Positions 54,177 to 63,126 of a stretch of DNA of 64,000 bases are shown piece after piece (position 1 is the stretch's first letter; every line of letters starts with the position of its first letter). A program made the position numbers and the translations under genes. The stretch is from Verrucomicrobiia bacterium DG1235 (lineage in GTDB: Bacteria; Verrucomicrobiota; Verrucomicrobiia; Opitutales; Opitutaceae), in contig DS990592.1 in the NCBI GenBank assembly GCA_000155695.1, positions 1,002,784 through 1,066,783 on the forward strand, read 5' to 3'. The notes under the pieces were generated by a model. It was not told the origin of the DNA, made no database searches, and saw only the letters and a list, made by a program, of their open reading frames with translations.

Positions 54177-55142
54177 TCAGCCTACCGTAAACGAATAGCT
54201 CGTCTCCCCGACAGCAAGATGCATCAACAGACTCCGTGTCTCCACCGGATGCCGCCCCAAATTGTATTTCAACCTTATCGTATCACCCTTTTTCACAGGC
54301 ACAGGCTTCATCGAAAAGTACGTCTGCATCCAATGCGTGGTCGGCTGCTCCGGCCCTGTATCCAAAATCACTGACGGCGTGAGCTCCGCCACAAACCAGC
54401 CAGCGAAACCATTCATCTCCCCATCGCGAAGGATTTCAAACTCCAGCTCGCCCGACTGCCAAACATCCTCCTTGCTCGCCTTCGCCAGATCCAGCTTCAC
54501 CAGCCCCTTGGGTTCCGCGATCAAGTCCTCCGATGGCACATGCGTCTTAATCGCAAGCGCCTGCTCCAGCTCTCGATCCTCCAGATGAGAAAAATCGATG
54601 CCATGCACCTCATCCTTCCAGAAGCCGGGGCCCTCGTATTCGTACAATACCGACGAATTCACTGGGGCCAACATCAGCTCCACACCCGAAGGCAACATCC
54701 TGCCACCTTCCTTCAAATTAGCGTCCCGACACTCAATCACGTCGTCTAGCATCGTCTCCGCGAATCCGAAATGCCCCAGCCACTCGCTCACGATCAAGTC
54801 GACCGGCTCCGCCACCTGAAAATCCACCGCGTTCGCGTTCAACACCTCGACCACGTCGCCCATTCCATTCTTCTCCACCGTCTCGCGAGCCGCCTCCGCG
54901 ACCGTCGACTGGTCGAGAGCGTACACCCGCTTCGCTCCCGCCTTGGCCGCCAACATCGCCAACAAGCCGGAGCCCGTGCCAACGTCGATCACCGTCTCGC
55001 CACCGGCGAGCGCCTCTTTTATCGCAGCCGCAAACGCATCCGTGCGCGGCTGATCCGATACCATTAAACGCTGCAGGCCTAGTTCGGCGTAGGAGTTGAA
55101 ATAGTAATCCACGGCAAGGATCTGCCCTTCGCTCTCCCTCAA
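54177..55142 (-). CDS. PRMT-like protein arginine N-methyltransferase
   Basis: About 321 residues. SAM-binding motif I VIDVGTGSGLLAMLAAKAGA, preceded by YYFNSYAELGLQRLMVSDQP that matches the PRMT N-terminal helix. The double-E loop SEWLGHFGFAETML and the THW loop TTHWMQTYF, both characteristic of arginine methyltransferases, are present, and the C-terminal beta-barrel ends ETRSLLMHLAVGETSYSF. PRMTs are mostly eukaryotic. The start is uncertain: I chose the TTG at 55142 because the frame has no ATG between the preceding stop and the YYFNSY motif; a GTG at 55112 is an alternative. It follows the Gly/Cys-rich protein gene by 19 bases. Arginine methylation is inferred; the substrate is unknown. 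Confidence 0.8.
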   Translation of the reverse strand: MRESEGQILAVDYYFNSYAELGLQRLMVSDQPRTDAFAAAIKEALAGGETVIDVGTGSGLLAMLAAKAGAKRVYALDQSTVAEAARETVEKNGMGDVVEVLNANAVDFQVAEPVDLIVSEWLGHFGFAETMLDDVIECRDANLKEGGRMLPSGVELMLAPVNSSVLYEYEGPGFWKDEVHGIDFSHLEDRELEQALAIKTHVPSEDLIAEPKGLVKLDLAKASKEDVWQSGELEFEILRDGEMNGFAGWFVAELTPSVILDTGPEQPTTHWMQTYFSMKPVPVKKGDTIRLKYNLGRHPVETRSLLMHLAVGETSYSFTVG

Positions 55143-55161
55143 GGCAACTGAAAATCCACTC

Positions 55162-55899
55162 TCAATCTCCGCCACAACCACCGCCGCAGCCCGAGCTGCA
55201 ACCACTGCTGCAACTAAATCCGCCCGAACACCCCGAGCCCCCTTTTCCGCCACCGCCTTTGCCCGCTCGAAACAGCCAGAAGAGAGCAATCACTCCGATC
55301 ACGATCCCTATCACCGCCTCTTTGCTAATGTTTCCATCTTCACCCACCAACTGCTCGCGACAACCAATCGCCAGCGCCCCCATGCCCAAGACTCCCAAAA
55401 CTGCCACACCGCGCTTGAGCCAAACCTTCGGCAGCACCAAAGACGTGCCCGTATCCTCTATCCCCCTACTCCTCCTCGGACTAAACCGCTCATCGATCCC
55501 CGGCCACACACCCGCCGGAGGGGCCTCGCCAAACTCTCGCCGATAGCTCCCCAAGGTTTCAGCGTACAAACCCCGAAAAACCTCGCCCTGCTCAGAACCA
55601 CCTTCCGTTGGAGTATGGTGAAGCGGGCGCTCTAACACCTTCCCGCAAAGCTCCTCCCAATACGATCTCGTATAGCACAAATGCAAATGCCAAGCCTCGT
55701 CTACCTCCTCCGATGGCGTTACCCGATGCCCTGCCACCATCGACAGATACAAAAATCGCTTGTATTCGAAAATTACCGACCGAGCAAACTCCACACTCCA
55801 ATTCTGATCCCGCGCCAGTCGCCGCGAGAAAGGAAGCGCCGCCCCCTCCACATCCAGTTCAAACGCGGACAAACGATTCCAAAGGTCCTGATCAGTCAT
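55162..55899 (-). CDS. Glycine-rich-domain membrane protein with Cys-rich tail
   Basis: 245 residues from the ATG at 55899 (a TTG at 55905 is an alternative). The N-terminal half contains VDEAWHLHLCYTRSYWEELC (about residues 67-86), the core of a family called glycine-rich-domain or TIGR04222-like. Two transmembrane segments follow, GVAVLGVLGMGALAIG and AVIGIVIGVIALFWLF. The last 30 residues are a low-complexity tail of Gly, Ser and Cys (GCSGGFSCSSGCSSGCGG) with five regularly spaced Cys. Function unknown. The PRMT-like gene starts 19 bases after the stop, so cotranscription is likely. Confidence 0.72.
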   Translation of the reverse strand: MTDQDLWNRLSAFELDVEGAALPFSRRLARDQNWSVEFARSVIFEYKRFLYLSMVAGHRVTPSEEVDEAWHLHLCYTRSYWEELCGKVLERPLHHTPTEGGSEQGEVFRGLYAETLGSYRREFGEAPPAGVWPGIDERFSPRRSRGIEDTGTSLVLPKVWLKRGVAVLGVLGMGALAIGCREQLVGEDGNISKEAVIGIVIGVIALFWLFRAGKGGGGKGGSGCSGGFSCSSGCSSGCGGGCGGD

Positions 55900-56109
55900 A
55901 AGCAATTGAGAGCTTTTCTAGAGGCAACTAAAGCTCCCCAACTCTGTCTCCTTACACCGCGGCGTGTCCAGCCTTTGCCCGAGCCATTAGATTCAGAAGA
56001 AGCCAACTCCAATCATTTCTTCACAAAAAACCGCAACCAGCTCCCATATCCCGTGTAGAGAGCAGGCTGTAAATAGCAGCATTCGAAGATTTCCTAAATC
56101 CAACTCCAT

Positions 56110-57405
56110 ATGCCTCTCCTCACTTGTTTAAAAATCCCGTCCCGCATCTCTCGCGCCGCGACTCTCGCTTTGGTCGCCTTAACGGCCACCTGCCTTCACG
56201 CCCAACGGCCAGACACCCCCCTCGGCTTCACCGAGTTCTACGAGCTCGAACCCATCCAGGTCACCGGCGAGGAGATTCCCATTACCATCTTCGCCCGCAG
56301 TTCAGGAGACAGGCGCTACGCCACCAAATTCGCCCACAACGTCGTCGAAGTCGCTTACGAAACCCTCGAAAAATCACCGGGCAGCGGACTGGTCATCATC
56401 GGTCAGTCAGGCGAGCCGCACCCCATCACCATCCTAGACCGATTTCTCGAAATCTCCCGATCCGACGAGTCCTCGACCGAAGTCAAGGCCCTCGCTGACG
56501 AGCTCGAAGAAGCCCTTTCCAATTGGAGGGACAAAATCCAATTCGATACCGGCGACGAAAATCAGGATGAAGACTTTCCGGTCGACATCGACTCGCTCAT
56601 CAACGCCTTCCCGATCCCGCTCCCTAAAATAGCCGCCGACATCTACCTACTCGCATGGCAGGAGGAATTCGAATTCGAGCGCGTCGAACAGCGCCTGACC
56701 CACCTCAGCTCCGCCGATCTGGAGAAAGAGGAATTTGAGGAATTCCAGTGGGTCTTCTACCTACCTCCGCGCAACGCCCTCAATAAAGTGCTCAAAGAAG
56801 TCCTGCCCGCCGTATTCAAAGCCGAAAAAATCGGCCCCATGAAACGCGTGCTCATTCGAGGAGCCATCGCAACCTTCAAGCCCCTCATCAAAGACGCCAT
56901 GGAAGGCGTGCGCAAAGGCGTTCTCTACTGGTCCGTCCTCTCGGCAAACCAAGAGGACTTTAACCAAGGCGACATCGAAGCATTGGCAGAAGCCTACTTC
57001 GAATCCCAAATGCCCCGCGGAAAAATCCTACCGGGAAACAAGAAAGAAAGAGCCCTCGACGCCATAAAAGCTCAAAAACTGGAAAACGAGGAATACGCCA
57101 AAGACCCATTCGTTCTCCACGAGCCTCTCGAACACTTCGATCCTCAAGCCTACGTACCCATGTGTGGAGCTTTCGGAGCCGAGGGTCACCGCGACAAGCG
57201 ATTCTTCCTAGAAAACGACCTTATTTACTGGCAGGAAGGCGACGACGATCCCGTCGAATACCTCCCAGCCGAGAACGACTTCTTCTCTTCCACGCGAAAA
57301 GATACGACTCTCCAATTCTTTGCCGATGCCAACGGCGAATTCAATAGCGTAGAGCTTCGCGTAGGCCGTCACCGCTTCGACTTCCACCGTTTGTCGGAAG
57401 AGTAA
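56110..57405 (+). CDS. Exported protein of unknown function
   Basis: 431 residues with a signal peptide (ATLALVALTATCLHAQ, about residues 17-32). No family was recognised. The N-terminal segment YELEPIQVTGEEIPITIFAR recalls the start of TonB-dependent receptor plugs, but no barrel follows. The middle is largely alpha-helical with acidic runs (ALADELEEALSNWRDK, LSSADLEKEEFEEFQW). The end (residues 350-431) is a beta-rich part with DLIYWQEGDDDPVEYLPAEN and LQFFADANGEFNSVELRV. Isolated gene with a short hairpin after it. Confidence 0.55.
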   Translation: MPLLTCLKIPSRISRAATLALVALTATCLHAQRPDTPLGFTEFYELEPIQVTGEEIPITIFARSSGDRRYATKFAHNVVEVAYETLEKSPGSGLVIIGQSGEPHPITILDRFLEISRSDESSTEVKALADELEEALSNWRDKIQFDTGDENQDEDFPVDIDSLINAFPIPLPKIAADIYLLAWQEEFEFERVEQRLTHLSSADLEKEEFEEFQWVFYLPPRNALNKVLKEVLPAVFKAEKIGPMKRVLIRGAIATFKPLIKDAMEGVRKGVLYWSVLSANQEDFNQGDIEALAEAYFESQMPRGKILPGNKKERALDAIKAQKLENEEYAKDPFVLHEPLEHFDPQAYVPMCGAFGAEGHRDKRFFLENDLIYWQEGDDDPVEYLPAENDFFSSTRKDTTLQFFADANGEFNSVELRVGRHRFDFHRLSEE

Positions 57406-57481
57406 ACGCTCCCCAAGTCAGGCAAGCAGCTAGTCGCATCTCAGGCACAACAGGCCCTCGTTCCCAGTCTTCTAGCGAATC

Positions 57482-57500
57482 AGCCAGCATCGCTGGCTTT
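57482..57500 (+). terminator. Short hairpin after the exported unknown protein
   Basis: AGCCAGC (57482-57488), loop ATC, GCTGGCT (57492-57498), then TT. A 7-bp perfect stem with a poor T tail, 77 bases after the stop. Possible weak terminator. Confidence 0.4.
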
Positions 57501-57661
57501 CCGAGGCGGAAGAGAGTATCCAATAAAATTAGTATCAAAACTCTACTCCTGGCCTTCAAAACGGAGCTTTCAACAGGCCCGTCCATTAGCCGGAAGCGTT
57601 TTAGGACGTATATTCACCTTACCGACCATGCCTCTCACTCTCGCGCTCGGAACACGCGACC

Positions 57662-60600
57662 ATGCGACTATTTCACCTAGTATATTTGTTTATTCTGCCG
57701 TTCTGCCTTTCGATCGCTCAAACGCCGTCTGATCGCGCCGCCAATTCAATCAAGGGACTACCCCTCACTCGCAGCTATACCTTCCAGGAGATTGGCGACG
57801 TGTCACCTGGCCTGACTTTGAGCACCGACCCACTCGGGAGGCTTCTCGCCATACAGGAGGGCGCCTGTATCGTCTTTGACGACAAGAATTGGACAGACCT
57901 GCTAGATAGCGACACGGGAGCTCCCAACATGACACAGCTCGTCCTCGCTCCAGACGGCAAGCGTATGTACTTCGGGTCCTCGGGAAATTGGGGCTACTTG
58001 GAATACTTGCCCAACGGTAAAGTGACGACCCACTCGATGCACTCAAAGGATGCGCCTGGGTGGTCCGCCAACACCGCCTTCAACTACATTCTCTTCGTTG
58101 AGGAGTCTATCGTGCTGGGTGGCGACAACGGCGTCATCCTCCACCAATTGTCCACCGGTCAGCAGAGCTACCATCACGTACCAGACGTTTCCTCCATTTT
58201 CGCCATTAAGGACAAAGTCTTCGTTTGCTCCTATGTCGAAGGTACTCAAATACTCGATACAAAACGTGGCTCGCTCGAAAAATTCAAAAGCGTTTCGGCC
58301 ACCTCCTATCTTCTGGAGAACGTTACAAAATGGGATGCTAATCGAGTAGTAGGGATTTCCTATGATCGAGAGCTTGTGATTTTCGACGGAGAATCATCAA
58401 CTCCATTCCCGACCGATCTCGACCCGCTCCTCGAAAACGGACTCTCCGATATACAATCACTCGACCACGACAGATTCGCCCTAGCGATCAAAGGCGAAGG
58501 ACTGTTTATCATAGACAGAGAGGGTCGCACCTTTTCAGCTCCAGAACATTCGCATCTGAAGGGAATCAACGACCTTATGCACAACGAACCGGGTGTCCTC
58601 TGGATATCTTCAGCCGAAGGGATCAGCAAAGTACTATACAACTCTCCCATATCCGCGTTCGACCATCGGCTCGGCCTCGTTCTAAATTGGCCAGAAATAC
58701 TAAGCCACCGTGGGAAGACACTGGTCGTTTCAGATGGAAAGATCTACGAGGAGCAAACCGTCCCCGCCGGCCATACAAGTTTTTTCAAGCCCCTCGATAT
58801 ATCATCGATTCGCGAGGAAGGCGCCTGGTGCGCTCTTTCCACTGCGGATGGCTTACTCTTTGGCAATGCGCACGGAGTCTACTTCAGAGCCGACTCCGGT
58901 GACGTCAAACGTGTTCTCAAGGGAGTGAATATCAACCGCCTCGTAATGATCGACGCAGACAAGCAAATTTGCGTGGCTATCGGCGCCTCGGAAATCTGCG
59001 CGATACAAAAATCGAGCGACGGCTGGAAACTGCTCGGCGAAAAAGTTCCAGGCATCGGATTCCCGTCAACCATTCATACAAGCAAAGCCTTTGATTCCAT
59101 TTGGATCGAGCTCGGCACTAACCGAACCGGACGCTTAACGCTCGAAGACGGACGCTTGCGCACCGACGTCTACACCGAATATCCATGGGAAAGCACACTC
59201 TGGGTAAGCATAGGCAGTATCGGATCCAACGTTGTTCTCAGCGGCGAAACCCGACTCTACTTCGACGAAGACGCAAACGAGTTTCGCGAAAACCCTGAGC
59301 TGGACGATCTCTTCGACTCTCTTCCACTAAGAGTTATCCGCCCGAAAGAAGATGCGAATGGAGATGTTTGGATGGCTCATTCAAATGGCGTTTTCCGTCT
59401 CCTAAAAACGGATACTGGCTACGATCTGGACTTGGAATCCCTAAGCGGCATAAGAGATAACTTTCCTCTCGTTAAAATTGTCGACGGAAGCGACGTCTGG
59501 ATCCGCGCGGAACGCTTACTTCGACATATCGACCCCTCCGTTTTGAAGTATACCGAACGAGCAATAAAACCAATACTCACAAGTATAGTGGATTCACGTC
59601 AAAACGTTGAAATTTTCAATGCCACTTCTTCGGAGAAACAGAGCCTGAAAAATATATCATATAGCAAAAATAGTCTCTTCTTCTACTTCTACCCCGGAAC
59701 CTACTCGCACCTGCGTACTCCAAGCTACCAATTCAAACTCGACGGATACTCCGAGGATTGGTCGCTCCCAGTAAAGGATACAATGATCAGCCTTACCAGT
59801 CTCCGCGAAGGAGACTACGTTATGAACGTGCGCTTGCTCGACAATGCAGGTGAGATCGGAGAAACCACCTCATTCGCGTTCTCCATCGCTCCTCCAATCT
59901 ACCGGACATGGTACGCATATCTGACTTACTTCCTTTCCTTTATACTCATCGTTTCGCTATTCAGCAAATGGCTCCTTTCCCGGGCTCGACGACACAGCGC
60001 CCAACTAGAAAAAGTCGTGAGCGAACGCACGAGAGAGTTGGACGAGACGAACGACGAACTTCGCGCCTCAGTCAAGGAAGCGAAAAAGGCCGGACAAGCG
60101 AAAAGCCAGTTTCTCGCAAACATGAGCCACGAGATTCGCACGCCTATGAACGGCGTCATGGGCATGTGCACCCTTCTCAACGATACCCAACTTTCGAATA
60201 CACAACGCGACTATGTAAGCACCATTCGTTCCTCAAGCGAAACCTTGCTCACAATCATCAACGACATCTTAGACTTTTCGAAAATCGAGGCGGGCAAACT
60301 GCAAATTGAGACGATTCCCTTCGATCTTGTAGACCTTGTGGAGGACGTCCTCGACCTCTTCTCCCAACACCTCGAACAAAAGAAACTCGATCTGGTTCAC
60401 CATATCGCAGCGAGTGTATCCACGCAACGAATAGGAGACCCCACTCGCATACGGCAGATCCTCGTAAATCTCGTCGGAAACGCCATCAAGTTCACAACGA
60501 GCGGAGACATTTACATATCCATCGAGTCTGGCGATGACCCAGACGAAATCACCATAGAAGTTAGAGACTCCGGCATCGGTATCGACCAACGAAAACTAAA

Positions 60601-61624
60601 CGACCTCTTTCAGCCTTTCTCGCAGGAGGACGAAAGCATCACTCGGAAATATGGAGGCACCGGACTGGGACTTTCCATCTCGAAAATGCTCGCTGAAATT
60701 ATGCATGGACGCCTTTGGGCAGAAAGCGAGATAGGCGTGGGCAGCTCCTTCTTTTTCACTATCAAAACGCCGGTAGACAAGAGTTCGACCAACACGGAAG
60801 CTATTCCAGAAAACTTCCGCGGAAAACGCATTCTCGTCTGCGAACCGCACCCTCTCAATCGCCACTCACTCCTCGAAACGCTTCGACTCTGGAATATCGA
60901 ACCCATCGAAGCTCTGAGCGAAAAAGAAGCCTGCAAGACACTCGCCAAAGACCACGCTATCGATGCCCTCTTCCTTGGCGCAAATAGCGACGACTTCACG
61001 AAGGAGACCATCGAATCCATTCGGTCTGAGGCAAAAAGATATAAGCTTCCCGTCGTCTTGCTCGCGAGCTCGAAGCTTAAGGGCGAGATCACTTACAAGC
61101 CACAGGTCGACGCCCTCAAAATTTTGGCAAAGCCACTTCGCAGAAAACAACTCAAACGCGCCCTCTGCTTTTTCTTCGACAAAAAGACGACGGTCAAAAA
61201 CGCCAAGCGATCGACCCGAGTTCTCAAGAAAATTCCCAACAGCAAAAGCCTGAGAATCCTCGTGGTGGAAGACAATCCAGTGAACCAAAAAGTCGCTCGA
61301 CTGCTCCTCAAACGACTGGGATTCCAGATAGACCTCGCCGGAAATGGCATAGAGGGCGTCGAATCCGTTACGCGACAACATTACGACATCGTGCTGATGG
61401 ACGTCCAAATGCCAGAAATGGACGGACTTGAAGCAACGAGACAAATCAGGAAACTCCACCTCCCGGACGGGCAACCTGCCATTTTCGCCATGAGCGCTGG
61501 CGTCTCGGAATATGATAAAAAAGAGTGTTTCGACGCCGGGATGAATGGCTTTATACCAAAACCGGTGAAAGTCGAAACGCTCAAGCTCGCTCTCGAGGAA
61601 GCAATAAACCTCGCGAATTCCTAG
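57662..61624 (+). CDS. Hybrid histidine kinase with propeller sensor and two receiver domains
   Basis: 1320 residues. Signal peptide (residues 1-20), then a large periplasmic beta-propeller sensor of the two-component-propeller type up to about residue 670, and a Y_Y_Y-like domain ([20 protein letters not shown]). One transmembrane helix ([20 protein letters not shown], about 756-775) leads into a coiled coil and HisKA with [18 protein letters not shown], phosphorylated His823. The ATPase domain has [21 protein letters not shown] and [11 protein letters not shown] first receiver (about 1050-1165) has Gly1106 where the phospho-Asp should be. A second receiver (about 1200-1318) is intact with Asp1247 in [12 protein letters not shown]. 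There is no DNA-binding domain, so a separate partner must exist. Such propeller sensors usually bind carbohydrates. Confidence 0.93.
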   Translation: MRLFHLVYLFILPFCLSIAQTPSDRAANSIKGLPLTRSYTFQEIGDVSPGLTLSTDPLGRLLAIQEGACIVFDDKNWTDLLDSDTGAPNMTQLVLAPDGKRMYFGSSGNWGYLEYLPNGKVTTHSMHSKDAPGWSANTAFNYILFVEESIVLGGDNGVILHQLSTGQQSYHHVPDVSSIFAIKDKVFVCSYVEGTQILDTKRGSLEKFKSVSATSYLLENVTKWDANRVVGISYDRELVIFDGESSTPFPTDLDPLLENGLSDIQSLDHDRFALAIKGEGLFIIDREGRTFSAPEHSHLKGINDLMHNEPGVLWISSAEGISKVLYNSPISAFDHRLGLVLNWPEILSHRGKTLVVSDGKIYEEQTVPAGHTSFFKPLDISSIREEGAWCALSTADGLLFGNAHGVYFRADSGDVKRVLKGVNINRLVMIDADKQICVAIGASEICAIQKSSDGWKLLGEKVPGIGFPSTIHTSKAFDSIWIELGTNRTGRLTLEDGRLRTDVYTEYPWESTLWVSIGSIGSNVVLSGETRLYFDEDANEFRENPELDDLFDSLPLRVIRPKEDANGDVWMAHSNGVFRLLKTDTGYDLDLESLSGIRDNFPLVKIVDGSDVWIRAERLLRHIDPSVLKYTERAIKPILTSIVDSRQNVEIFNATSSEKQSLKNISYSKNSLFFYFYPGTYSHLRTPSYQFKLDGYSEDWSLPVKDTMISLTSLREGDYVMNVRLLDNAGEIGETTSFAFSIAPPIYRTWYAYLTYFLSFILIVSLFSKWLLSRARRHSAQLEKVVSERTRELDETNDELRASVKEAKKAGQAKSQFLANMSHEIRTPMNGVMGMCTLLNDTQLSNTQRDYVSTIRSSSETLLTIINDILDFSKIEAGKLQIETIPFDLVDLVEDVLDLFSQHLEQKKLDLVHHIAASVSTQRIGDPTRIRQILVNLVGNAIKFTTSGDIYISIESGDDPDEITIEVRDSGIGIDQRKLNDLFQPFSQEDESITRKYGGTGLGLSISKMLAEIMHGRLWAESEIGVGSSFFFTIKTPVDKSSTNTEAIPENFRGKRILVCEPHPLNRHSLLETLRLWNIEPIEALSEKEACKTLAKDHAIDALFLGANSDDFTKETIESIRSEAKRYKLPVVLLASSKLKGEITYKPQVDALKILAKPLRRKQLKRALCFFFDKKTTVKNAKRSTRVLKKIPNSKSLRILVVEDNPVNQKVARLLLKRLGFQIDLAGNGIEGVESVTRQHYDIVLMDVQMPEMDGLEATRQIRKLHLPDGQPAIFAMSAGVSEYDKKECFDAGMNGFIPKPVKVETLKLALEEAINLANS

Positions 61625-61775
61625 AAAGAACTAACCGTACGGAATACATTCCTTCGTATCCGACTTTCCCAGACAAAGGGCTCCGTCTCAGCGGTCTTCT
61701 ATCGAAAAAGAGCCTTAAGTGTCGCATCGCGCATCTTTGGTCTACAGCCTCGGCTCTATTGGACTAATTTTCCGT

Positions 61776-62597
61776 ATGAGCAACACTCCTTCAAGCCATT
61801 GCCGCAACTGCGATCATTCTCTGAATTCGAACTACTGCCCCAACTGCGGACAGCGAAACCTAGACTTTCGCCGAGATTGGCGAGGCCTCATCGGCGAATA
61901 CGCCTCCTCCTTCCTCAATATCGACGGCAAAATCACTCGCGGAATCATCCAGCTCCTCTTCCGCCCCGGACTCAGCACCCAGCTTTTTCTCGCCGGCAAG
62001 CGAGCAAGCCAAATCCCGCCCCTGAGGCTCTATCTTTTCGCTTCCCTCATGTTCTTTCTCTGGTTCACCAATCAACAGGGAGACTTGATATTCAACAGTA
62101 GCGACCCCGAGCAGACCCAGGCCAAAATCGACTACGCGCAAACGGAAGGCCAACCCGAATTCGCCAAGGAATTCGCCAAAAAGCTCGAGAACCCCGCAGC
62201 TGTCCAAGCAACCTTCAACACCTGGCTGCCTCGCGTTTTTCTACTAGGCGTGCCACTACTCGCCCTCGCCTCTCGCATCCTATTCTTCAAGCGCGAATAC
62301 GTCTACCTTGAGCACATCATCATTTCCATGCACCTGCAGACCTTCCTGCTGCTATGGATTTTTCTTGTTGGCATTTTCTCAAACCTCGTCGGTCTCATCC
62401 ACAGCCCTACAGGCGGTCTATTCTGGAATGTATTCATCTGGTGGATTCAACTCTATCCAGTTTTCGCCCTTAAGCGAATTTTTCAGCTGAGCTGGCTCAA
62501 AGCCATAGGAACTACAATCGCGCTTGAAATCGTCACCTTCGCCCTATTCACCTTCGGCATGGCCACAGTCATCCTCATTTCCTTCTGGCTCGCCTAA
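61776..62597 (+). CDS. DUF3667-type zinc-ribbon membrane protein
   Basis: 273 residues from the ATG at 61776; an upstream start at 61719 has no support. The N-terminus has a zinc ribbon CRNCDHSLNSNYCPNCGQRN (two CxxC pairs). Then come about five transmembrane helices such as PPLRLYLFASLMFFLWF, VFLLGVPLLALASRILFF and LLLWIFLVGIFSNLVGLI. This layout fits DUF3667 proteins, whose function is unknown. A linking stretch rich in Gln and Glu lies between the first two helix groups. The gene stands alone, 151 bases after the kinase. Confidence 0.75.
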   Translation: MSNTPSSHCRNCDHSLNSNYCPNCGQRNLDFRRDWRGLIGEYASSFLNIDGKITRGIIQLLFRPGLSTQLFLAGKRASQIPPLRLYLFASLMFFLWFTNQQGDLIFNSSDPEQTQAKIDYAQTEGQPEFAKEFAKKLENPAAVQATFNTWLPRVFLLGVPLLALASRILFFKREYVYLEHIIISMHLQTFLLLWIFLVGIFSNLVGLIHSPTGGLFWNVFIWWIQLYPVFALKRIFQLSWLKAIGTTIALEIVTFALFTFGMATVILISFWLA

Positions 62598-62686
62598 GCG
62601 CCACTCGAGTCCCGTCTCCAAAACCTCCCTTCCTATCCTTCACGCCCTTCGCGGCCAATACACCACACAAGCCGATCACCAATCTC

Positions 62687-63115
62687 ATGAGCGAAGTCAA
62701 AAAACGCATTCCCGGCCAACGCGAATCCTCTCTCTGCCCCTGCAAGAGCGAACTCAACTACGGCATCTGCTGCCAGCCCTTCCACCACGGCAAAGCCAAA
62801 CCTGAAACCGCCTTGCAGCTCATGCGCTCTCGCTACAGCGCCTACTTCTTCCGCAAGGTCGACTACCTCGTCGAGACGACCCATCCGGACACCCGATCGC
62901 CCAATCTAAAAAAAGAGCTCGAAGAAACCATCCACCAAGTCAATTGGAGCTTCCTCACCATCGTAAGCGTCAGCCGCGGCGGCAAAGACGACAAAACAGG
63001 AAAAGTCGAATTCATCGCCGAATACTTCCAAGGCGGCGAACCCTTCGAGCTACACGAGACCTCCCGCTTCAAACGCCACAAAGGCGCATGGAAATACCTG
63101 GACGGAAAAAGCTAA
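62687..63115 (+). CDS. YchJ-like SEC-C metal-binding protein (UPF0225)
   Basis: 142 residues. The N-terminus SLCPCKSELNYGICCQPFHHG is the SEC-C zinc-binding motif, and SRYSAYFFRKVDYLVETTHP continues as in YchJ. The rest is an NTF2-like fold with FIAEYFQGGEPFELHETSRF and GAWKYLDGKS. Length matches the family. Function of the family is not established; metal binding is predicted. It converges with the ATP-grasp gene (11 bases between stops). Confidence 0.88.
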   Translation: MSEVKKRIPGQRESSLCPCKSELNYGICCQPFHHGKAKPETALQLMRSRYSAYFFRKVDYLVETTHPDTRSPNLKKELEETIHQVNWSFLTIVSVSRGGKDDKTGKVEFIAEYFQGGEPFELHETSRFKRHKGAWKYLDGKS

Positions 63116-63126
63116 GCCTCGGCAAA

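Noticed and set aside
53953-54198. 81-codon plus-strand frame in the 334-base gap
   Set aside because: No conserved features, no ribosome binding site, and it runs into the end of the methyltransferase gene.
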